Position numbers and translations under genes: made by a program. From NCBI GenBank assembly GCA_019843655.1, contig JACDQD010000007.1, forward strand, positions 28,734,816 through 28,798,815: a DNA stretch of 64,000 nt, written 5' to 3'. This stretch comes from Lethocerus indicus (taxonomy: Eukaryota > Arthropoda > Insecta > Hemiptera > Belostomatidae). The notes under the pieces were generated by a model. It had not been told where the DNA came from. It saw nothing but the letters and a program-made list of their open reading frames with translations, and made no database searches. Shown one piece after another: positions 41,641 to 49,196 of this stretch (positions within the stretch are counted from its first letter, which is position 1; every line of letters begins with the position of its first letter).

Positions 41641-41847
41641 ATTATTATATAGTAATAACATTGTATATAAATATTAATATTTCGAATTTGTATTTTTCAT
41701 TTTGTATTGTCTTGTTTTCCAGTCGTTGTTTTCCGTCTGTGTCGCGTCCGTTGTCTGTGTTTTAATGTAAAATTATCGAGACTACTCATTGTTTTCGCTC
41801 TTTTTTTTTTCTCTCTCTTTTATAGCGTTTTAGTCTTAACAACTGTC

Positions 41848-44800
41848 ATGGGTTTAGGTTCGAGCTCGATACCCAACATGAGCGGTCCGACAGCTCAGTT
41901 CGTGAAGGAGGCCATCGCCAAGGACACAATCGTGATATTCTCGAAATCGTACTGCCCCTACTGTAAAATGGCGAAAGACGTAAGACCTATAATATACCTT
42001 ATTATTGTAAAATTGGCGTTTCCGTAAAGTTACGCGACCAGATCGGAATTGCGATCGAACGGAAATTCGTCCGATTTCTACTGCAGACGAATATCCCTTC
42101 AATTACGAATTGTTTTTGCATATCGAATATACTCTCGGTAAAATCGCAGAATGCAGTCCCACCTAACGTTAACCGCTTGCCGTGCTTTAACGACTTTTAT
42201 GACGAGCCAGGCTCGTGAATAGATAGTCAACAATTATCGTAACCGTTATCGATTATAAAATATAATATAGTATAACAATTATAATGTGATGAATCGATTA
42301 CGAATAAATAAAAAATACGAAAGGTATTAGAGTGGTTAGGCTTGTATTTATTGGTGACCTTTCGTTTTGGCGTTGATGCGTAAGAGTTTCGTCAAGCTAA
42401 ATGGCACGGCAAGGTGTTAACCCCCCTTACAACAGATTAATATACCGAACCCTTACATTTCTCGCACCAACTAGTGGAACCGTATAAATTTTATATTTGT
42501 AATTCAAATAATTTATTTTGATTGTCTGCCGGCGACTGAGTATTAACCCTTTGCACTCGAGGCCGTTTCTTAGCGCTTTTGGTGAATTTCTTACCTCTTA
42601 AACTTAAAATGATTACACACAACGTAACACGTAAAATTTTTATATTTTAATATTTAATATATCTTTACGAAGATATATTAAATATTCCTTAAACATTAGT
42701 GGCATTTGATGTAACAACTACCGAGATGCATGGATGCTTGTGACAAGTGTCACAATAGTACGTTGGTTGACGTCTTTTGCCGGGCTTATTTCTTCGAGAG
42801 CAGACTTTGCTATCTTTTCTAATTTAATATACCTGTTTTGTGGTCTGCGAGGGGTTGGAATGAATACTGTAGGTTCGTGATGTTTCTGTCTCCTCTCTCG
42901 CCGGTTTGGTCTTTCGCTAGACCGGGGTTTCGGCCGCTCGCCATCTTCAGTAGCGCTGTGTTACTGTCACTGTTAGCCATAAAATACAAAACAGATTCCG
43001 ATTTCGCCAACCACATCATAAACTCCGGACACGAAACAGTGAACATCAAAAGATCATTAAAGTTATTACACCCAGGCAAAAAAGGAAAAGAATTGGATAT
43101 TATAGAAAACCTGGAAATCTTCAAACATAAGAAAAACAAAATTATAAATGATACAATTAATTCCCAGAGTGACGCCATATTTGACCCTATAATAACTATT
43201 AAAGGATCACACCACACCATCCCCTTCTGACAATCTGACTCAGAAAACGGATTAACAAAATCGGAAGACAAAAATAACCCCCAATAACAATAACAGAACA
43301 CATATATATATAAACGACTGACATACTGACAAACATTACAGTACATGTGAAAGTGACAGTGGGCAGTGAGGATGCCCCTGAAAAAACATCCAAAGTGCTA
43401 ACAGTGACTGACACAGCGCTACTGAAGATGGCGAGCGGCCGAAACCGGTCTAGCAATAGACCAAACCGGCGAGAGAGGAGACAGAAACATCACGAACCTA
43501 CAGTATCTTTTCTAACTCCAGTTAGAACGCTATGCGGCTTTCCATTTAGGCGGGTGTTTTTTTCGATTCGGAGGTTGAAGTCGAAGCTCGAGCAAAATTT
43601 CCAGTCAATTGCCGAACTAATGCTTAGGACCGAACTTCAAAGAACGATATCGCGGAGCATAAACAAGCATAAACAATCACCAAGTGAGGAAACATAAATA
43701 GAGTACACAGCGCATCGAATATCCGCACCGAACAAAGTGGTGAGTGAGACTCACTTCTCGAGTGCAAAGGGTTAAATTAACTTCCTCATGCGACTAAGAC
43801 TTGTCCGTTCCCCGTATTACCGAGAACCTCCCCTGCTGACGTTATACCCTGAATCCCTGTTAAAGTCGTCGTTTCTTCGACTGTGGGAAAAATCCCTGAA
43901 CAGCGGGTAGCCGACCCCTGCAAACCGAGTTTCTTCCCTGGTGTGTGACACAATTCGATTTCTGGTTGTGGAAATATTCGTTCGATTGGTGAAATTTTCC
44001 TATATAATATATATATATATACAGGTATTTAAAAAGTTGAAGAGGTCGTATACGGCGATCGAATTGGACGGAAGAGAAGACGGAGCCGAGATACAGAGCA
44101 TTTTGGGAGAAATCACCGGAGCCCAGACGGTAAGTTGTAACACAAATTTATGAATAATTATGCGGCGTTTTGCGCTAATTTGGACCCGAACATGAATCGA
44201 AACACATTTATTTCAAAGTCGTCTCAGGTAAAAACCGCCGAGAAAGTAAAAAAATGGTGGACAGGAAATATTGAACGGAGGACATGTATCAGTGTCATTC
44301 GAAAGTAGCGCAAACCGCCAAATGTGTAGTAGAAATCCGGAAATAATTTTCTTTTATTAAGACGCGCTAGCACGAATGTGTGCGTCCAACGTGTCCGATA
44401 TTGGAATACCTGTTTCGTGGCCTGCAACGGGTTGGAATACCGTAGATTTCACGTTTCTCGGTCTCCTCTCGCCGGTTCTGTCTTTCGCCATTTTAAGTAG
44501 CCGTAAATGGACGCAATAGAGAATATGGAAATATTTTCAGAATAAAAGAAACGGAGACAATAAATGAGAAAGTAAATTCCCAGAGTGGAGAAAGACATGA
44601 ACCGCTTGAATTATTAAAAAAACAATGATATTCCCAAAACAAGGACAGAACGTATACATGTATACCGGACACACTGCTGTCTACTGAAGATGGTGAGTGG
44701 CCGAAACCGGTCTAGCGAAAGATCAGACCGTCGAGAGGAAACCCGAAAAAAAAAATAATTGTGATCCCCCTAATATCGCTTTAACGGTGCTTATTGTTTT

Positions 44801-44926
44801 TTTTTTTTTATTTCTGTCTAGGTGCCGCGCGTTTTCGTTAACGGAGATTGCCTCGGCGGTGGCACCGACGTGAAAGCCCTCTACGAGAACGGCCGGCTGG
44901 AAGAAATTCTGGCCAACGCCAGCTAA
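41848..44926 (+). CDS. Glutaredoxin, dithiol CPYC type (Grx2/Grx1-like), complete, 3 coding exons
   Basis: Exons 41848-41979, 44025-44129 and 44822-44926 join in phase 0 and encode 113 aa. This small thioredoxin-fold enzyme uses glutathione to reduce protein mixed disulfides. The active site IFSKSYCPYCKMAKD is in exon 1, so both cysteines are present. The TVPRVFVNG cis-Pro loop lies at the exon 2/3 junction, and GGGTDVKALYENGRL is the glutathione-binding GG-D motif. The start ATG (41848) gives MGLGSSS, which fits an N-myristoylation signal (Gly2, Ser6); no mitochondrial presequence is seen with this start. AATAAA at 44955-44960, about 30 bp after the stop. A paralogue with CPYS lies at 52124-54356 with identical intron positions, so the two arose by duplication. 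Intron 1 holds a piggyBac-type element split by a Penelope-like one, intron 2 another Penelope-like copy. Confidence 0.94.
42173..42416. mobile_element. TTAA-flanked MITE, family B copy 2
   Basis: TTAA at 42169-42172 and 42417-42420; ends CCGCTTGCCGTGC and GGCACGGCAAGGTG. Subterminal palindrome ACGAGCCAGGCTCGT resembles that of the copy at 19997. In glutaredoxin intron 1. Confidence 0.75.
42823..43503 (+). mobile_element. Penelope-like element, longest copy, with GIY-YIG-side coding end
   Basis: CTTTTCTAA (as part of TATCTTTTCTAA) is duplicated on both sides (42811-42822, 43504-43515). Left end: tail TTTAATATACCTGTTTTGTG then inverted repeat. Interior frame about 42976-43205 reads YKTDSDFANHIINSGHETVN, LKLLHPGKKGKELDIIENLE, IFKHKKNKIIND and NSQSDAIFDP. 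This is the pattern of the C-terminus of Penelope-like reverse transcriptase/GIY-YIG proteins (FAxHIxxxGH..., LHxxxKGxxLDxxExxEI, xxxxLND). Then a ~130 bp non-coding block and the 3' repeat with a hammerhead-like motif; the right end stops at ACCTACAG without the tail. Reverse transcriptase is absent, so it is 5'-truncated. Confidence 0.8.
43416..43456 (+). ncRNA. Candidate minimal hammerhead ribozyme in the Penelope-like 3' repeat
   Basis: CGCTA (stem I strand), CTGAAGA (core box 1), GGC-GAGCG-GCC (stem II), GAAAC (core box 2), CG loop, GGTC cleavage triplet, then TAG C pairing back to GCTA (stem I). This order and spacing is the type I hammerhead with a two-base-pair stem III reported for Penelope-like repeats. 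Weak point: one unpaired T (C in some copies) lies between core box 1 and stem II. Self-cleavage would be expected after position 43450. Best counted as a candidate. Confidence 0.5.
44402..44735 (+). mobile_element. Penelope-like element with relic of the coding 3' end
   Basis: Left tail TACCTGTTTCGTGGCCTGCA; interior with ATAGAGAATATGGAAATATT and ATAAATGAGAAAGTAAATTC, matching the IENLEIF and NDTINSQ region of the 42.8 kb copy; right half CTACTGAAGATGGTGAGTGG and CCGGTCTAGCGAAAG. In glutaredoxin intron 2, directly upstream of exon 3. Confidence 0.8.
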
Positions 44927-46294
44927 ATAATACGGCGACATACGCCGTTTCGCCAATAAACATGCATCGTACTCTAAATCAATCTGAATTGTTCATAATA
45001 TCTTATAAATAGAAATCGGTCAGTATAAAAATTAAGTTAAATTTACTATTTTTTTATATTGCTATCGTCGATAATATTCCTATAAATTTATTTTATGTAT
45101 TGTTAATTTATGAATGTTGAAATTTTATGACAAAAAATTTTAATATCCTATTTTCTTTAAAATGTATCCCTTTAGGTTTTATTTAGAGATCTGTTTTTTT
45201 TTGTAATCCTATTTTTTTAGCTTCATTTATATAGCACGATTCTCCACCTGTTTACGGCAGTTTGTAGGGGGAAAATTGAGTCTCGTAATTGTCGTAGCAA
45301 TCAAACATAATTAAAATAATTATCCGGTACAGTAGGTGTATTAACATAAATCGCTGTGTGTACCCAAGTGTTATTTTTCACACTTGTTCCGTTAAAATTA
45401 TGCTCGATATAAATGAGAAAGACATTCGGCTCAGGTACTTCTTTATTTTTTATATATATTATACGTTTAGGAAAGCTTATTTCGATGACTGTTGAATCTC
45501 TGTACTAAGAATTAAATATAATGGTGTTTACTCCATGTATCGCACTTTTTTTTTTCAATCCTGTTAACTCTTGGTTATCGGCATTAATTTTGCCATATTG
45601 TATGTTTCGCTATTTACGAGAAATGATACACGATCGGCTATCGTCGAGAATTTTTGTATTACGTCATTTGTGCCGGTTCCCAGTAAATACCGAAATTTCG
45701 AATATTATTTATTTCTCTTTTTATTTTTGCCCCAATTACAATATTACAATTATATATCCAGTGATATACCAGCACTGATGTCGCAATTTTTGGAGCGGAC
45801 CCGGTCATTACGTGACGTCATGTATTGGGTGCGTCCAAAAAATAATGAAAATTATAAAATGCCGAGAAAAGATAAAACTGTAAATATAAATTTTCTGAAC
45901 GGTCCAATGCTTAAGCGAATATTTCTCTTTAAATATAAATTATGAGCGTATTAAATTTATATGTTCAGTTCCCCTAACCGTGTTAATTACCTATACGAGT
46001 CAATCCGATTACAAAATATGAAAACATTTGAAATCTTCCTGTAAACAAGAAGAATGTTATCTGTGTGATATTGCATCGAATCTTTCCTTTCCTCAATGTG
46101 GAATGAACATTTATTTTTACATTACGAAAAAAATACTTTCACTTTCGAAAGAAACGGTAAAGCGGAACGCCATCGTAACCTGCAGTTAACCTCCCGCTTG
46201 ACGTTTTTTTTTTTGGCAGGCAGCTCCTGGCCATTTACTCTTTGCCCGTGTACTCCTTCGCGAGTGTGTCTGGTTTCGATTTGGCTGATATGCG
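44927..46294. other. Spacer between glutaredoxin 1 and phospholipase A2
   Basis: AT-rich, no coding segment or recognised element apart from short homopolymers. A likely acceptor (poly-T then GGCAG ending near 46220) precedes the phospholipase start codon, suggesting a spliced 5' UTR. Confidence 0.5.
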
Positions 46295-49196
46295 ATGGAA
46301 ATACCGAAAATGAAGGTGTTCATTTACACGCTGACTTTCGCCGCGTACGCCTGGAGCGGTTACGGTTCGAGCGTGATCGGCACACTGCGCGAGGCGGTCG
46401 TCTCGGCCGAAGGAGTCTTCGGCGATTTTCTCGGCAAAGTTTCCGACGTTGTCCAGGCCGTACAGAGATTCAAGGACACGATTGACGTCGCCATCGAAGA
46501 AGAGTGCACCTGGAGTTGTCCCGGCGGTAATGACAAACACAAAATATAGCCGGGCGATAGCGATAAAAAAAAAACTGTAGGTCCGTGATGTTTCTGTCTC
46601 CTCTCGCCGGTTTCGGCCGCTCGCCATCTTCAGTAGCGCTGTGTCAGTCGCTGTTAGCACTTTGGATGTTTTCTGGGCATCCTCACTGCCCACTGTCACT
46701 GTCACTGCCAACAGTGACTGACACAGCGCTACTGAAGATGGCGAGCGGCCGAAACCGGGTCTAGCGAAAGACCAAACCGGCGAGAGAGGAGACAGAAACG
46801 TCACGAACCTACAGTATTCCAACCCCTCGCAGACCACAAAACAGGTATATTAAACGATAAAAAAAACCTTTAATAGGGTACAAAATCGGCAGATTGTCGG
46901 TTCCAGATAATAAGGGAACAAACAAGTTCTGTAGGTTCGTGATGTTTCTGTCTCCTCTCGCTGGTTCGGTCTTTCCCTAGACCGGTTTCGGCCGCTCGCC
47001 ATCTTCAGTAGCGCTGTGTCAGTCACTGTTAGCACTTTGGATGTTTTCTGGGCATCCTCACTGCCCACTGTCACTTTCACATGTACTGTCACTGCCGACA
47101 GTGACTAACACCGCTACTGAAGATGGCGACTGACATCACGAACCTACAGTATTCCAACCCCTCGCAGACCACAAAACAGGTATATTAAAAGATAAAAACC
47201 TTCAAAAAGGTACAAAATTGGCAGATTGTCGGTTCCAGGTAATAAGGGAACAGACAGGTCTTGAAATGAGCGAAGCTTCCGTTAGGATCGCGTAATGTTG
47301 CGGGTATCTTTGGTTCCCATATTACTGGGATATTAACCTGTTGCGCAAATTCAATTATCGCTATCGTTAATTTACTGTAGGGGCTACGAAGGTTATCACG
47401 TGTAATCGATATATAGATCTATGCGGGTGAATCGATGTCGTCAACTTGTTCAGCCGTTGTTTTCACATCGCGTACCTTTATTAAGGCGTCCGACGATTTT
47501 TTTTTTAGTTGCTACGGAAGTGTTAAATTTAATTTCTTTGCGCTTGTTCAAAGCGTAAGAGACCGGTAAGAGCGATTGAGATATGTACGGATCTGGGATT
47601 GATTGTGAGAGAGTATGCGCGTCGTCAATGCGGGAAGGGTATGTCTCTTAGACCGTGTTTTATTAGGGTTAGTTTAATCATAATATTTTCTTGTGTCATA
47701 ATTATTTTCTTTCCCTTTACTTTGACAATTAACGGTTCTGAAATTCATTTACAACGGTTCGTTCATATTGCGAAATCACGTCGCTATAAATCTCTCAAGT
47801 ACGATATATCGATATTATGAAGCCACGCCAACGTAGCCCCTACAGTAAATTTTAACTTCACTATTGTGTGTATGTATTCAATATTTATTAATAGCTATAG
47901 TATATTGTTTGTAGGCGTTAAAGCGAAACCGAATAAGTATTTCAAGGCTACGGGCAACGGCTGTGGGCCCGAAGGAATGGAGGTAAATAATTATAATACG
48001 TTTTTCTGTCTAGTCGTTTTTATGACCGTATTTAATTTATGCCGTTCTTTTAGGTGAACGCGGAATTCATGCCGGCGATCGAAATGACAAAGTGTTGCAA
48101 CGAACACGACATCTGTTACGGCACTTGCAACAGGGACAAGGAGAAGTGCGACTTCGAATTCAAACGGTGCCTCTACAAGATATGCGACAGTATGAAAAAT
48201 CCGACCGAAATTGTCGCGAAAGGTCCGAATATCAATTTGCATTTCCGAGCTTACAGTGATCGGTTAAAACGCAAACCTAATATCAGGTTATCCGTTTCGC
48301 AAAAACACACTCTTTTCACACGATGGGCAGGAGCGGATTTATTTCTACAAATCCACTCAAACTTATAACACTTGTCGGAAACTGGTCCGAGAGACATATT
48401 CTTTCCACATTCAGGACATACATATCTCGTACATTCGTACATATTCACCCTGGAAACTATCGATTGTACAAAAGTATTCAATTTTGTAATTTAACTAATA
48501 TCGACCGGCTTCTTCCAATAAATTACCCGGTCTGAGAGACCGGATTCTTTCTCTGTCGCGACCAATCCATGACTCGTACGTATCTCGATCACTCTTTCAG
48601 GACTCTCATGCCTCACAAACTCGTGAGAAAATGCAGACTCAACCTTTCCGTACCCACAAAAGACGTCCGTGCTTCTATAAGCAAAATAATAATAGTAATA
48701 ATAAAACCAGTCGCCTACAGCGCACGTTACGATATATCGAATGAAACAGGTATCGATATATAACCTCGCCTATTAGTGGGGCGGCCTCCTATTCTGCATT
48801 TTAATCCGATTTTAACATCGATTGTCAACAGTCTGAGTCTTGTGGAATGCAACACAACAATGTTAGTGACTATTGTACTGAAAACTATAAGTATTCCGTA
48901 GATTTTGTGTTTCCGTCTCCTCTCGCCGGTTTGGCCTTTTGCTAAAAAAACCAAAACCACGTAACAACAGATGAAACCGGTAAGAGAGGAGACAGAGAAA
49001 TACAAGAAATCTACGGTATTCCAACTCGGTTATTCGAATTTAGTATCTTTTTTTTCTTTTGCGTTTTTCAGGGTGCAAAGCCGCCGCCAAAGTGGTATAC
49101 GCCGCAGCGGCCAATTTGGGCTGCAAGTTTTATCAGGACGCCCAGCAGGAATCTTGCTACTGTCCGATTCCGAAGAAGAAATACAACGAACTTTAA
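46295..49196 (+). CDS. Group XII-type secretory phospholipase A2, complete, 4 coding exons
   Basis: Exons 46295-46526, 47915-47982, 48054-48222 and 49072-49196 join with phases 1/0/1 and give 197 aa (human PLA2G12A 189). Secreted calcium-dependent hydrolase of phospholipid sn-2 esters in the usual case. The N-terminus MEIPKMKVFIYTLTFAAYAW looks like a signal peptide, with a second possible start at Met6. ECTWSCPGG precedes the calcium-loop-like NGCGPEG. The catalytic motif CCNEHDICYGTC keeps the His-Asp pair, so it should be active. Further conserved cysteines occur in KCDFEFKRCLYKICD, LGCKFYQD and SCYCPIP. Spacing and the group XII CCN-HD-CY-TC pattern separate it from group I/II/III enzymes, including venom types. 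A 7-codon uORF overlaps the start. Several introns hold Penelope-like and Merlin-like elements. AATAAA at 49419-49424. Confidence 0.93.
46573..46854. mobile_element. Penelope-like fold-back element, reverse orientation, with target duplication
   Basis: CGATAAAAAAAA on both sides (46561-46572, 46855-46866). Here the left end lacks the tail (AACTGTAGGTCCGTGATG) and the right end has it (CACAAAACAGGTATATTAAA), the mirror image of the copies at 21.9, 34.2 and 42.8 kb. In phospholipase intron 1. Confidence 0.88.
46930..47190. mobile_element. Penelope-like fold-back element, tandem duplicate of the preceding copy
   Basis: CTGTAGGTTCGTGATGTTTC to CAGACCACAAAACAGGTATA. The following flank (GGCAGATTGTCGGTTCCAGG, TAAGGGAACAGACAG) repeats the flank of the 46573 copy (46885-46930), so element plus ~70 bp flank were duplicated together. 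Confidence 0.82.
47371..47850 (+). mobile_element. Merlin/ISXO2-like non-autonomous element, copy C
   Basis: Inverted ends TTTACTGTAGGGGCTACG and CGTAGCCCCTACAGTAAA. The interior plus-strand frame includes LGLIVREYARRQCGKGMSLR, resembling the N-terminal zinc-ribbon entry of ISXO2/Merlin transposases (LGLIxxxxxCPxCGKxM). In phospholipase intron 1. Confidence 0.6.
48261..48808 (-). mobile_element. Merlin/ISXO2-like non-autonomous element, copy B
   Basis: Right end inverse of GGATTAAAATGCAGAATAGG, left end near GGTTAAAACGC. Minus-strand frame YVCPECGKNMSLGPVSDKCY then FEWICRNKSAP is a zinc ribbon typical of ISXO2-like transposases. 48480-48780 is almost identical to copy A at 14.1-14.4 kb in opposite orientation. 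It lies in phospholipase intron 3, directly after exon 3. Confidence 0.65.
48893..49025. mobile_element. Short Penelope-like hairpin
   Basis: CCGTAGATTTTGTGTTTCCG, GCCGGTTTGGCCTTTTGC and the inverse ending GAAATCTACGGTATTCCAAC; centre deleted. About 45 bp upstream of phospholipase exon 4. Confidence 0.75.

Larger units (their letters stand above)
39778..41847. promoter_or_regulatory. Divergent spacer between GBF1 (-) and glutaredoxin 1 (+)
   Basis: No coding segment found. It should hold the promoters of both genes. A minus-strand acceptor (TTTTCCGTCAG ending at 39778) suggests GBF1 has an upstream non-coding exon in this spacer, and a plus-strand acceptor (CTCTCTTTTATAG ending at 41825) suggests the same for the glutaredoxin. 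Contains a copy of dispersed repeat R1 (40645-40860) and the 33-bp minisatellite 41221-41640. No TATA box or other site can be assigned with confidence. Confidence 0.5.
42547..43771 (-). mobile_element. piggyBac-type element, 5' deleted, transposase C-terminal domain kept, split by a Penelope-like insertion
   Basis: TTAA at 42543-42546 and 43772-43775; ends CCCTTTGCACTCGAGG at both sides, sharing the TIR core of copies 1 and 2. On the minus strand, joining about 43600-43507 to 42813-42700 across the insertion reads a frame with RLNGKPHSVLTG, then CSRRNKPGKRRQPTYYCDTC and HKHPC. This is the cysteine-rich zinc-binding C-terminus of piggyBac transposases. The catalytic region is missing. The 42823-43503 insertion disrupts it between GVRKDS and KVCSRR-type codons. 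Confidence 0.8.

Noticed and set aside
41707..41847. N-terminal extension of glutaredoxin 1 as a mitochondrial presequence
   Set aside because: The frame upstream of 41848 is open but has no ATG, and a strong acceptor (CTCTCTTTTATAG) ends at 41825.
45521..45945. Open frames in the spacer after glutaredoxin 1
   Set aside because: AT-rich, no recognisable motif, no splice context; most likely chance.
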